Source of the DNA: Ascochyta rabiei
Lineage: Eukaryota; Ascomycota; Dothideomycetes; Pleosporales; Didymellaceae
Length of the DNA: 64,000 nucleotides
Direction: 5' to 3'
NCBI RefSeq assembly: GCF_004011695.2
Contig: NC_082423.1
Span: 744,001 to 808,000, forward strand
Shown: positions 32,951 through 43,887 of the stretch, piece after piece
Position numbering within the stretch: position 1 is the stretch's first letter
How the letters are laid out: every line of letters begins with the position of its first letter
Notes under the pieces: generated by a model
Databases searched by the model: none
What the model saw: only the letters and a program-made list of their open reading frames with translations
What the model was told of the DNA's origin: nothing
Program-made: the position numbers and the translations under genes

Positions 32951-33540
32951 TTAGCTACGCTCCGCTGATATCTCTTCCTGGGTATCTTTGTACACTACCA
33001 CTATAACGCAGTAGACCAACAACGTAAAATCAGATTTTCTACCTTCCAAGACTCCCAAGCTCCATAGAGTTCGTGCTGTACAGCGGAAACGTACTGATTC
33101 AGTCGTCTGATTAGTCACAAAGTAATAATCGTAGCCGTGGAGATCCGGAGTGGGTACGTACACTTCGCCAGGCACCAATATTCTGCAGCTGAGTGTAGGC
33201 CGCAGCCTCTCGGCTGTAGGCGCGATCGGCCGGCCGTATCGCATCTGGGAGGCTACCTACTGTTTTCAGGTTATAACAAATAGGGTCGTAGATCTTTGCG
33301 ACCAGACTTTCATTAACAACGACGAGCTGATTGCCGCAGTTGAAGCCCACTCTAGTTATAGAGGTGATGATCAGATCTTTGACGTTGCCGGGATGGGTAC
33401 GGCCGGGTAACGGGTAAAAATGCATATAAATTGCTCTTGCGACATGCGTTGCCATTCGGGATCTTCCTCCGGCACAACAGTGTTGTTATCGTTTCCAAAC
33501 GGCTTCGGTGGCTCGTGTCGCATTGCAGTCATCCTCTAGC
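32951..33540 (-). pseudogene. Truncated, frameshifted copy of the kinase-like gene
   Basis: The N-lobe of the kinase-like family is recognisable: EPPKPFGNDNN (compare PPAPFGGSYS), then in a different frame FNCGNQLVVVNESLVAKIYDP and YSREAAAYTQLQ (compare GAQLIFIDTGLVAKIYDP and YSNEAAAYSELQ). After this the frame changes again (VPGEVYVPTPDLHGYDYYFV) and the catalytic loop and C-lobe are missing, cut off before the end of the lipocalin gene. It therefore cannot encode a kinase. Confidence 0.6.
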
Positions 33541-33817
33541 CTACAATACAAGGGCAAGGGCGCAGCATGCTGACTATACTGTCGCTCGTATCTGAATGAT
33601 TGACTGCGAATTTTGGATCTGTATCGGAAGACTCGCGTGCATCGCGCGTGAGGGTCGCAAGGCGGGGGACCCATTGTCAACATCGGGCCGTTCCGATTCA
33701 TCACGAGCGACTAATTCACTAGTTCACCCAAGTCGTTCCCCTCACATATGATGTCGAAGCTTGATAGATGGTGGTGAGCATCATGTTTGCAAGCTCAACG
33801 GACCTGCTGCGTTCGCA

Positions 33818-34364
33818 TTATGTCTTGTGAGTAAGATCACTAAGGGGCGAACAAGCTTTACCTACGACTCTACAGTGCCAGTCGAAATCGGCAGCTGAGC
33901 AGATGCCGGTGCGAGGTCGAGGAGCTTCGCGGTGGACCAAGACCAGCCTAAACTCGATAGGTCGACGTTCGGCCTTGTAGAAACACTTGGTCAAGGAGTA
34001 ATAGTCCAAAAGCCCACGTTTACCGAAGATAGATTGACAGATGGATCGAAGGAGCGTGATGCCTGCGGACCCTTTTATCTTCACGGACCGTTTTGAAACA
34101 CCAAGAGTCAGCTGACGAATCACATAACACCCTCGCAATGCTCCACTTACCATATGCGGATGTCGAAATGAGAGTGCAGACACTCCTGCTTGTCACGCGA
34201 CAATCCTCCTTACCACATGGACCTTTCGATAGGTCGTAGGCTATTGCCATCGGATCAACGACGTTTCCAGTAAAGACAGATGCTATCTTCGGAAGCCACA
34301 GCTTTGAACACCAATATCGAGCCAGCATCGACCATCCAAAGATGTGGATCGTGAGCAAGGACAA
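33818..34364 (-). other. Possible gene remnant or unrecognised multi-exon gene
   Basis: Two overlapping minus-strand frames have protein-like composition: KLWLPKIASVFTGNVVDPMA (34364 frame) and GLLDYYSLTKCFYKAERRPI followed by FRLVLVHREAPR and CSAADFDWHCRVVG (34183 frame). Plausible splice sites separate them (GTAAGT near 34152, GTAAAG near 33863), but I could not build a complete model with a start and stop. The family is not recognised. The rest of 33541-34508 holds nothing I can support. Confidence 0.25.
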
Positions 34365-34508
34365 TAGACAAGTATAAGAACATCAATTCGAAGCTGATCA
34401 TTTCCCTTTTTTTCTCCAGGGCTAACAGATCTCAGTTTACGCCTGGTCGGTCACTCTTTCTTTCCTACCAGCTGAATCTGGCAATACACTCATTAACAAA
34501 TAATTAAT

Positions 34509-36274
34509 ATGAGGTTTCTCGCCAGTCTCACCACCCTCCTCCTTGCCCCAGCTGCGGTCCTAGCAGGATGGGGCTACAGCGACGATGGCAAGAATTACGT
34601 TATCGACACCAACGCCAACCTTGTAGTCAAAGTCAGCAAGACCAATGGCGACATGACATCGATTAAGTACCGTGGTGTTGAGTACAACGGCCAGGGAGGC
34701 AAGAACTCGCACGTTGAGTCGGGACTGGGTACTTCGACTGTCACCATTAAGCAGTTTTCAGACCCAAATGTCATCAAAGTCAACATCAAGTACGGCACAC
34801 TCAAGCATGACCTGGTCTTCCGCTACGGCAACCCCAACGTGTACATCTTCATGAACAAGGTCGACAGCAGTGTCACTGTGTCTCGATACATTGTTCGCGT
34901 GCCGCCCAACATTTTCACCAACAACCTCAGTTCTGACACAGACTGGATACCTGAGGGTGTAAAGGTCATTGAGGCTGGCGATGTGAACTCCGTCACATCA
35001 AACTCCCACACATACAGCAAGCACTACTCAGGATACAAATATGGACGTACCATGGACTACGACTTTGTAGGATACACAAACAACAATGTGGGCATGTACA
35101 TGATTCGATCGAATCACGAGAAAGCATCTGGTGGTCCGTTCTTCAGGAGCTTGGTCAGGCGCGGTGGATCGGGTGGACCTGACCTTTACGATATCTATCA
35201 CTACAACATGGGTAAGATGCTCAGCCTGGTCTTTTCAAGTTCTCGCTTTTACTAACGGAACCATAGGACACACCGATGTAATGCGCTTTGGTCTACAAGG
35301 TCCAAGTGTTCTACACTTCACTGATAATGGTGCTGCACCTAACGCCAATATCTTCGCCCGCAAGGCTAATTGGGACTGGTTTGATAATCTTGGTATCGAC
35401 GGATGGGTCCCAGCGAGCAAGCGCGGAGCTGTCTCTGGTGTTGGGCTCGCCAACATGAAGAATGGTCAACAGTACGTTGTGGGCCTCAAAAGCAACACTG
35501 CGCAATACTGGACAACAACTGGTGCAAATGGCGCATGGAAAATCGAAAAGGTGCTTCCTGGTACATACACCTTGAACGTGTACAAGAGTGTAAGTCTTCG
35601 CATTTGCACCAGTGCTTTCCGGACAAAAGCTAACGATCGCACTGCAGGAACTTGAGGTCCACACTACCACAGTGACCGTCACAGCAGGTTCTACCAGTAT
35701 CAAGAACACCATCACCTGCTCTGATCCTCAAGACACTGCAGTTGTGTGGCGCATCGGCGAATGGGATGGTTCACCAAAGGGCTTCCTCAATTTCGGGGAT
35801 ACGCCCATGAAGCCAACCTACATGCATCCCTCCGATTCCCGTCTCGCAAGCTGGAAGCCTGGCAACTACATCATAGGTACCAGCAGTGCAAGCCAGTTCC
35901 CTGGATACATGTGGAAGGATGTCAACAGCGGCTACCTCGTATACTTCCGCCTCAGTGACGCGCAGCTTACCAAGAGCTTCAAGATCAGGATCGGCGTGAC
36001 CGAAGGACTAGCTGGAGGTCGCCCAGCTATCAGCATCAACAGCTGGTCTGCTCCACTACAGGCGCAGAAGACCCAAGGTGATACCAGGAGCTTGACTGTT
36101 GGTACTTACCGCGGCAACAATCAAGTGTATGAGTACACTGTGCCAGCCAGCGCATGGACCAAGAGTGCACGAGATTACCAAGTGCTGAAGATTGACATAA
36201 TCACTGGCAAAACGGCGACGGCATACCTGAGTGGGGGTGTCAGTTTTGATGCTCTTGAAATGGTTGAAGTCTAA
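34509..36274 (+). CDS. Rhamnogalacturonan lyase, polysaccharide lyase family 4, secreted
   Basis: Three exons, 34509-35211, 35267-35589 and 35648-36274, 550 aa; introns of 55 and 58 nt with CTAAC branch sites. A signal peptide is evident (MRFLASLTTLLLAPAAVLAG). The catalytic N-terminal domain contains YSKHYSGYKYGRTMDYDFVG and MIRSNHEKASGGPFFRSL, which carry the Lys and His expected at the active site of fungal RG lyases. It is followed by an FnIII-like domain (WKIEKVLPGTYTLNVYKS) and a C-terminal carbohydrate-binding-like sandwich beginning VVWRIGEWDGSPKGFLN. The enzyme cleaves the rhamnose-galacturonic acid backbone of rhamnogalacturonan I by beta-elimination outside the cell. Length matches the Aspergillus enzymes. 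Reading through intron 1 gives a false 248-residue protein. Confidence 0.95.
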
Positions 36275-36520
36275 GGCTGACATATAACACCATGCATCTC
36301 TCGCTGACAACACGACGAGTAGAATTTTTCATTGTATATATTAAGACTCAAGGTCACGCGCAAATCGGGCCATATAATACTCGAACGCGCCTGAATTTAT
36401 CGAGAAGATTTGTTCTGCTCTATAGAAGGACATTACTAAATGCTGTGTTCGTTGCACTTTTTGGTGTTGGTCACGATACACGCGTCGAGCTTATCCAGTC
36501 CACCCTGATGATAGATTCGC

Positions 36521-37218
36521 TTAACAGTGGTTTTGAGACGAGCTGCGAGCACCACCACAGAAATCATCCTGCAGTCACGGTCAGTTCAGAAACTTCTGTA
36601 CTTGTCGCATGAACCAGTTACTTACATTGCCGTTCCAGCGCTGGTATCCGAGAAGCAACGCTTGGTCATCGTTTCCGGTTTGCTTAGCGCCAGCAATGTA
36701 CCAACCGCACTTGTTGGTGATGTCGGCGAGCGAATCGCCAAGGTTTTGTGGGAAAACCGTCCAGTTGCGGTTACCACGGTTGCAAGCAAAAGCAACGACC
36801 TTGCCGCGAATTGAGTAGTAGGCCTGGCCGGGGTTGATAGTGGAAGGGCGCTTCAAAAGAGGTCAGCACTTGACTTGGCCAGACCCAAGGATACTCCGAG
36901 GTCACTTACTAGCTGAGTCTTCAAATCTGCTACTGCAGCATCGCAGTCGCCAGAAACCATGTTGTAGCCGCAGCCACACCAGACCTGGTCGTTGCCACGC
37001 TTCTGGAGTGAGGAAGTCTCATCGGGGACAAGGCTGATGCCTTGGACCTCTGGCTGAGAGCGGTCGATGTCAGCAGCATCAACGATCTTGGTGTGGACAG
37101 TGCTGCCATCCTCAAGGGTGTCGACCTTGTAGACGCCATCCTCAGTACCCTGAGGGATCTTCCACGCCGAAGCTGACGCTGTAAGAGCAAGAGTGGCGAC
37201 GATGCTGGAGAAACGCAT
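36521..37218 (-). CDS. Small secreted cysteine-rich protein with Kex2-type pro-peptide
   Basis: Three exons: 37218-36910, 36850-36626 and 36568-36521, 193 aa; introns 59 and 57 nt, all phase 0. Signal peptide MRFSSIVATLALTASASA, then an acidic pro-region that ends in SSLQKR (residues 69-74), a Kex2-type site. The mature protein would begin GNDQVWCGCGYN and contains seven cysteines, including the last residue (SSSQNHC). Conserved-looking blocks are GQAYYSIRGKVVAFACNRGN and CGWYIAGA. The third exon is only 16 codons (DDFCGGARSSSQNHC) and would be missed by simple frame calling. The layout resembles pro-peptide-bearing fungal effectors and Ecp2-like proteins, but I cannot place it in a named family. 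It is convergent with the PL4 gene. Confidence 0.8.
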
Positions 37219-38367
37219 GGTGAAAGATGAATGGGGTTGCTTGCGAGGGAGAGGGCTGCTGGTTGCGTGCTGATGAGTGAGGATGAGTGCAGTGGTCTTC
37301 ACAACTTTGAGGATCCTTCCACCTTTTGTAGTCGCTCGATTCTAGCTATGTCGGTTGCCTGAAGGTGTTCAGCCTAGGTAAATTTACACCGCTTGCACAA
37401 ATACCGCGGTCATGAGGGTCCATTCGGTCGAACAAGGGACGCCTGAGACTACTCTCAAGGCGCGCTCGCAGGATCCAGCTGTACGAGATGTCCATTCATC
37501 GGAGACTCTCCGAAGCTGTGGAGGTTGTGGTTGACTGAATGTTCCGCGCTTCTGGACCTATTGTCGATTGCTGTTTAGGATTGCATCGCCGAGGTGGGTG
37601 GATCCAACGGCCCGCACCACCCCATCCTGGACTAGGAAGTGCGGGAACCCTCCTCATACAGCTGTCACCACATGCAAGGCCTCCTCCAAGCTTTGGTGCT
37701 ATTTTATCTCCGTTGATTGTATTTTGCAACACCGCACAGTATTAAATTCGAAGGTTCAAGTAGAATGCAGCTCTTGAGGTGTTCAGATGCAGCCTAGAGC
37801 CGCCAAATTCGATAATTGTTGGGCAGCCCGTACCGCTCAGAAGGATGGCGACAATATCTGAGGGTCTCAGCACTGTTCTGTTTTCGCGCACATAGTGCTG
37901 GTTGCCTAACACAAGGTAAAGAATTTGTCTGCGTGGGGCAGAACTTTGCCCTGCGTGTCGCTAAATTTCTACTCGCACTGCCGAGCAGTACAAGCCGTGA
38001 ACATATGACCCTGTACCGCACGACCGGACCTGGAGAGCTTCAGTCTGAGCCCATGGGTCAGACGCTGCTGTCGCTTAGTCGAGACTGTAACTGCGAAAGC
38101 ATACAGGCTTTTCGCCACCTAGAATCTGGTACTTTGGAATATAAGGAACCTAGGTTCTGGTACCTCGTTGTGAGTTAACGACAGGATATATGCGAACACC
38201 GCGTGTACTGTTTCGAGCCTCAGTGTTACTCCTGGTCGTTTTGAGCGTGTGAATCTAGAATTCGGGGAGCAGTGGAGTCTTGAGAAAGTATACATCCGGG
38301 ACGGCATGCCGTGGACGAAGAATCCCAATTCGAGAACTCCGTGAAGGCTCCAGAACCACGATCGGCC
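37219..38367. other. Intergenic, no feature seen
   Basis: About 1.1 kb between two minus-strand genes. Short frames occur on both strands; none has a motif. Confidence 0.5.
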
Positions 38368-39417
38368 TTAATCCTTGAGTAGTTCGTTAATGGTTATTAG
38401 CTGGTGGCCACTCTCACTTATTGAAGCGTTTCGCCAGAGGAAATATGTGTTTCGTAATTGATCTTCGTTGCCGTTGTATTCCTCCCACTTCCTAACCAGA
38501 AGGGTTCGCGTGATGATTATCCACGTGGCTTCGTACCTGCTCAAACCAGCTTGTATGTGCAGGTTCCAATAGGACGTGAGAAGCGCTTCCTCGTATATCC
38601 AGTACTCTAGGCAGCAACGCTGTTGTAAGGTTGTCCTGATAATTCCATCCACAGTAGATGTAGGTTTGACATCGAGCTTGATCATGAATTTCTGCTTCAA
38701 CCCTGCCTGGACGGAAGAATGGACGACCATGGAATTATGTTTGCAGAATGGGCTAGAGACTGGGAACAACGTGATACTTGTTATACCGCAAGCTTTAAAA
38801 AGCGTGCCTCGGGGATTGATGTTGCAGTCGAGGCGGTACAATACGTCGAGCTCATCGAAATCGTGGGGACCAATGTCAGTAGGTTCTGGGTGCAGCTCCA
38901 GATGGAAATCTGGATCGAAGCGGTTGTGTTCAATTAGACTCAAAACTTCGACCCCGTCCGGAGAAAGAGATAGCCCGGAGACATTTGGCTCGATAGGTTC
39001 GATCCATCCAGTACGAGCTCCAGTCTGCTTATCTACAGGATTGAATATGCCTACATAAGCATTCAGCGTAGCAAGCGGAGTGCTGACGCGACGCAGCTTG
39101 CGCAAACAAGGTGTGAACTCGGCTCGGACTTGGCGATTTGCTTGAGTGAAGCTCCAAAAAGATTTCGAGAAATTTGCGCCGGCGCCATCATTCCGACCTG
39201 ATCGGCGGAAGCCATGGGGATAGTGACGAACGTTGTGGACTTGGATCCCTTCATAAAGCAGGCAATATCCATATATAAGGTCACGAAGTTCCCTAGGCAG
39301 GTCCGACCATGTGCGATAGATTGTCTTAAAGAATAACTCATTACATCTGCCTTGTTGTCTGTGAGGGAGGCGTTGCGGCGGTCGATCTGTCTCCATTTGA
39401 ACCTCTGGTACGTGCAT
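38368..39417 (-). CDS. F-box-like domain protein of unknown function
   Basis: One exon, 349 aa, beginning at an ATG. The N-terminal region contains TWSDLPRELRDLIYGYCLLY, which resembles the F-box helix pair common in Dothideomycetes paralogous families, followed by FWSFTQANRQVRAEFTPCLRKL, the second conserved block (compare LTQVCRSIRSEF in the gene at 21578). The remaining 250 residues show no motif I recognise. No signal peptide or membrane segment. Substrate adaptor function in ubiquitination is possible but unproven. Confidence 0.65.
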   Translation of the reverse strand: MHVPEVQMETDRPPQRLPHRQQGRCNELFFKTIYRTWSDLPRELRDLIYGYCLLYEGIQVHNVRHYPHGFRRSGRNDGAGANFSKSFWSFTQANRQVRAEFTPCLRKLRRVSTPLATLNAYVGIFNPVDKQTGARTGWIEPIEPNVSGLSLSPDGVEVLSLIEHNRFDPDFHLELHPEPTDIGPHDFDELDVLYRLDCNINPRGTLFKACGITSITLFPVSSPFCKHNSMVVHSSVQAGLKQKFMIKLDVKPTSTVDGIIRTTLQQRCCLEYWIYEEALLTSYWNLHIQAGLSRYEATWIIITRTLLVRKWEEYNGNEDQLRNTYFLWRNASISESGHQLITINELLKD

Positions 39418-40252
39418 GTGTACGTGCTTTGGTGTCGATCCATCGATTTGAGTAATTAGACTGTCAAATATGTTTGAGAGAACGCATTTCTTTGTTTGTT
39501 GCTGAGGGCTGTAGACTTTTTCGCCAAAATTGAATTATTTGGGGATGAAGCATCTGCTTTGATACGAACCAAGTTTGAGGATGCAAAAATTACATCATCC
39601 AGAACAGTGCATATCTGCAATCGCGACAATCCAAAGGGTTGAGTACATTTGGCTGACGGTTCACGAACCTTGGGTGTGGTGTTCTGTATCCCAACACTGT
39701 CGCTACCATACGTCCAGTGGCCGGCCATACCGGTATCCACGAAACGAGCGATGCCCGCATGAGACATGTTGGCGACTTCTGCTGACTACAATAATTTCAG
39801 CGGCAGCATACACGATAGGTGTTGATATCGTACTGGCTAATGGCATGTAATGTGTGTATTTGACGTTGTTTTGCTGCGGCGTTGATGTAGGATCGGAGTA
39901 AAATAAACTTTGAGGGTGATGTTCGCCCGCTTGTGAGACGATGCCATCGCAGTCTCATCCAAACGCATCCTTCCACACGCACGCCGTTGTTCAATCTTAT
40001 TCTCTTCAACTCTCTCCTTGCGTCAAAAACACATCAAGTACCACAAGAGAGGCGAGCTGTATTGATGTCGGTCATTCTTCGGTTCTACAGATTGTGGGTT
40101 GTACAGTGCGATGACCAACCGCTGATTACTATTCACCGGCTCAAACCTCGGATCGGACCCCCTCTAGCGAACGTGCGCCCACCGAAGCTACGGCATATGT
40201 ACTGGCGAAAGCAGATCAAGATGACTGATCGAGCCGAAAGAATGCCCCATTT
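39418..40252. other. Divergent promoter region, no gene supported
   Basis: About 830 bp between the F-box-like gene (minus) and the MFS gene (plus). No repeats or RNA genes are evident. Confidence 0.5.
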
Positions 40253-42529
40253 ATGGGCAAAGGGCGTCGTACGTTTGTATTCGCACGCAGTCTTACGGCC
40301 GAATCACCAAGCACACCGGGGAAGATCGCGTAAGTATATGTGCATCGCACGGATCAACACAGACAATCTCCACCAAAGTTAGTCCTGACCAGGGAATCGT
40401 GCCTCGAAGTCGCCCAGGATCTTTTCGACCCTGGCTGCCCCAAGGACATCAGTATTGTGATCGAACTCGACGACCGGAGCTCATCAGCAGTAAACCAAGA
40501 CACCGTGTGTTCGAACGCCGCAGAAGTCACTCAGCCGGACATGCCAAAATTAGGCAAATCGAATGGAGAGCTATCACAGGACGAGCTTGTCAACCAGGCC
40601 GAATCATCGTCAACCGAAACGAGAGATATCGAGAAACAAGATGCGACTCCCACGCAACCATCACAAAAGATAACAGATTGGAATGGGCCAGATGATCCAG
40701 AAAACCCGCACAACTGGCCGTTGTGGATGCGAGTCTACCATGCTACAACCCCAGGGCTGTTCTGTTTCGCTGTGTAAGTACACCATTCCTCTCAGGCTGC
40801 CTACGGGGTTTTCTCTACAGTTACATCACTGCCTCCGGAGGCTTGTATCGCCTTAAGGACAGATTTGAAATCGGTGCACTGCTCTTACAGCTAGCTAACC
40901 TCTTTTTGTTCTTCAAGAAAGCTGCCCCAGTGAAGGTTACAGCGTTGGTGATTCCTAAGACAAACATTGAAGGACTTTAAGGGCCACCACTGACTCCCTC
41001 AAAGTACCTTCGGCACATCAGTATATACACCAGCCCTCGCAGACATTATGATTGACTTCGACGTCTCGCGTACTGTGGGTCTAATGGGCATCAGTTTGTA
41101 CACGTTAGGACTTGCATTTGGACCTGTCATATCAGCTCCGTTGAGTGAGAAGTATGGTAGAAAGATTGTATACGTCCTCGCGCCACCAGTCTTCATGCTA
41201 TTTACTCTCGGCGCAGGTCTCAGTAAGAGCTTTGCCAGTCTGGTCATCTGTCGGTTCTTTGCTGGCCTTACTGGGAGTCCGGCGCTTGCAGTGGGTAGCG
41301 GTAGCAACGTGGACCTGTTTCCGCCACACAAGCGAGCCAAAATCATTGCTGTGTTTCTGATGGCTCCATTCGCTGGACCGGCTTTGGGGTGAGTTGAAAA
41401 TAGGATCAGAAGAGTTTCAGGATGCTGACTTCTCCAGGCCTGTTGTAGGCGGTTTCGTGGCGCAGTACAAAAGTTGGCGTTGGACGCAGTGGTGCATGAT
41501 CTTCATCGCATTGACCATATACATCATGTCCCTTGCCATGAAAGAGACATATAAGCCCATTATATTGGCTCGTCGGGCGAAGAAGCTGGGTCTCGTTACG
41601 AAGCCTGCCAGTAGTCCTGGAGCATCAGCGATGAAACGCTCTCTTATCACAAATTTTTTCCGACCAATACACATGCTAGTCACAGAGGTATGCAAGGCTG
41701 ATCTCCTACTCAAATAAGTATTAACTTTCTCCAGCCTGTCGTCTTCTTCCTTTCCCTCTACACAGCATTCGCTTTCGGTGTCCTCTTCCTCATGTTCGCC
41801 GCGTTTCCCTACATTTTTGCGCGTCCGCCATACTCCTTCACCGTCTCTCAATCTGGACTTGCCTTTCTCGCCATCGGCCTCGGCGTACTCATCGGTGGAG
41901 CGACCGGTTTGTTGATAGATCACAAGATGTATCAACCCCAATACCGTGCAGCTTTAGCACGAGGCGAGAAGAACGCCGCGCCTGAGCACCGATTGTACAA
42001 CGCTATGATGGGAAGTTGGGGAATTGTGATAGGTCTCTTTTGGGTTGGGTGGAGTGCAGGCAAAGGAGCACATTGGGCGATTGTGCTTGTTGGAAGCGTG
42101 CCGTTTGCATGGGGGAACCTGTGCGTATTCGTGAGTGTACTGAAAGGTCTACATTCAGATAAGCACGATCGGACTGACTCGGCCTTCCAGACAAGCGCAT
42201 CACTGTACATGACAGACGTATACGGTCCGCTCAACGGTGCGTCTGCCATGGCGGCGAATGGCATCTTCAGATATGCTCTTGGAGCTGCATTTCCGTTGTT
42301 TACTGTGCAGAGTAAGTAAACCCTCTCCCTAATTCCGGTATAGTCGTGCAACCACACGGAAGCTATGTGAATCATGCTAATTGTCAAAACAGTGTATTCA
42401 GGCCTTGGCATAGCGTGGGCTACGTCGCTCTTGGGTTTTTTGTCAGTGCTTATGTTACCCATTCCCTGGGTCTTCTACAAGTGGGGCCCGAAGATCAGAG
42501 GGCGGAGTCGTTGTCCCGTCCCGTCATGA
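40253..42529 (+). CDS. MFS transporter, DHA1 (drug:H+ antiporter, Tpo1-like) family
   Basis: Six exons: 40253-40329, 40363-40773, 41005-41388, 41438-41687, 41735-42311 and 42393-42529, 611 aa with all junctions in frame. The first intron is only 33 nt and the first exon is inferred, so the N-terminus is uncertain; the next in-frame ATG is at 40541. A long acidic cytosolic N-terminus is followed by DDPENPHNWP, a signature of the fungal DHA1 family, and twelve predicted membrane spans. Signatures: VTFGTSVYTPAL (span 1), APLSEKYGRK (motif A-like loop 2-3), RFFAGLTGSPALAVGSG, and DVYGPLNGASAMAANG. The second intron is 231 nt, far longer than any other here. Such proteins export polyamines, fungicides or toxins at the plasma membrane; the substrate is unknown. 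Confidence 0.85.
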
Positions 42530-42716
42530 TGTGACGCGTCTGCTGAACAGATCGAGTGCTGGGCTGCTCTGGTTGGAAGACGATGAAAGGGCTCGAGACA
42601 CGCCACTGTCTTACAGCGGAGTATTGTGGTTATGAGATCAATGCAATAGAAGCCCTTTTCGTTGTACGCATTCGAAGCCGTCAATATCGTGCATCGGTCT
42701 CCTTCATCAGTCTTCG

Positions 42717-42722
42717 AATAAA
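42717..42722 (+). terminator. Possible polyadenylation signal AATAAA
   Basis: AATAAA 187 nt after the MFS stop codon and about 110 nt before the OTU start codon. The whole spacer to the OTU gene is about 305 bp. Confidence 0.3.
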
Positions 42723-42834
42723 TGAGGGACGATGACTTCTTATCGATAAGCACAGCTCCCAAATTCCACGACCTGCCCCACGTCACGCTCAAGCTCATGC
42801 ATCCGCAACGACAAACAACACAGTCCTTACCGCC

Positions 42835-43839
42835 ATGTCCACCGACGTCACGGCTCCCGCCTCCGACACGCCCGAAACTCTCGACGTGCTCAGCGCCCGC
42901 CACCGCAAAGAACAGCGCGATCTAGTCTCCCGCATAACCCAGAAGAAGAAGCAAGCTACGAAGAAGACTCGCAAAGGCGTCAACGATGAATGTGAGCGTC
43001 TAGAGCAGGAGCTGAAGGAGCGGCAAGCAGAAGAAGTGCGTGTTCTGAACGGCGACGGCGCAGAAAATGTTGCCGAGGAAGCAGAAAGCGAGGAAGAATC
43101 GGCAAACGAAGGAGACGCAGTAATCTCAGCCCAGATCAACAAGTTAAGCATAAACGGCACTGCAAGCTCCCCCAACCCTTCTGCGCAGCCCTCAGCCGAT
43201 GGCGCAGGCAAGAAGAAGAACCGGCAGAAAGAGCGCCTCGCACGCAGAAAAGCAGAGCAAGACGCCGCCGTGCGCCAAGCAGAGGAAGAAGCACGCAACG
43301 CGCCTAACCCGCGCGAGCTGGAAAAACAGCGTTTCGATCCTCTGCTTGAAGAGAAGAAGCTTGCGTTGCACGAAATCCGCGCAGACGGCCACTGTCTGTA
43401 CGCCGCTGTTGCGGACCAACTTTCCAACCGCAGTCTGTCCCTGCAGCCCCGTATCGCTGTCACGACTGCGGACGGAGAGGAGGCGTTGCCGTACAGGAAG
43501 GTCAGATATGCAGCTGCTGGCTGGATAGAAGCGCACGCTGGTGATTTCGAGGCGTTCATGGAAGACCCGCTGCCAGAGCATGTGCGCAAGATTCGCGAGA
43601 CTGGGGAGTGGGGCGGCCATTTGGAGTTGCTTGCGCTGGCGAAAAGCTACGAGGTGAGGATTTGCGTGTTGCATAGTAGTGGGAGGGTGGACCGGATTGA
43701 GGATGAAGAGCAGAAGGGAGATAAGGAGGAGATATGGCTGGGGTATTACAAGCATAGTCACGGTCTGGGTGAGCATTACAACAGTCTGCGCAAGGTTCAG
43801 GCAGGGGGAAAGGGTGAGGGTCAGGCTGAAGGAGCTTGA
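42835..43839 (+). CDS. OTU-domain deubiquitinase (OTUD6/Otu2-like)
   Basis: One exon, 334 aa, CGCCATGTCC start. The N-terminal half is a charged coiled coil (RHRKEQRDLVSRITQKKK, ECERLEQELKERQAEE) typical of OTUD6B and yeast Otu2, which act on ribosomes and translation complexes. The C-terminal OTU domain has the catalytic block EIRADGHCLYAAVADQL (Asp, Cys), the RKVRYAAAGWIEAHAGDFEAF helix region shared with family members in shorter form, EWGGHLELLALAKSYEV, and the catalytic His in LGEHYNSL. It removes ubiquitin from substrates in the cytosol. All catalytic residues are present. Its stop codon is 48 bp from that of the convergent methyltransferase gene. Confidence 0.94.
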   Translation: MSTDVTAPASDTPETLDVLSARHRKEQRDLVSRITQKKKQATKKTRKGVNDECERLEQELKERQAEEVRVLNGDGAENVAEEAESEEESANEGDAVISAQINKLSINGTASSPNPSAQPSADGAGKKKNRQKERLARRKAEQDAAVRQAEEEARNAPNPRELEKQRFDPLLEEKKLALHEIRADGHCLYAAVADQLSNRSLSLQPRIAVTTADGEEALPYRKVRYAAAGWIEAHAGDFEAFMEDPLPEHVRKIRETGEWGGHLELLALAKSYEVRICVLHSSGRVDRIEDEEQKGDKEEIWLGYYKHSHGLGEHYNSLRKVQAGGKGEGQAEGA

Positions 43840-43887
43840 GACGCTGTGGGTCGAGATGTTGGCGTTGATACGAAAAGGACTGGACAT

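Noticed and set aside
38993..39005. GGTTCGATCC, a perfect tRNA B-box match
   Set aside because: It lies within the coding sequence of the F-box-like gene, and there is no A box or cloverleaf around it.
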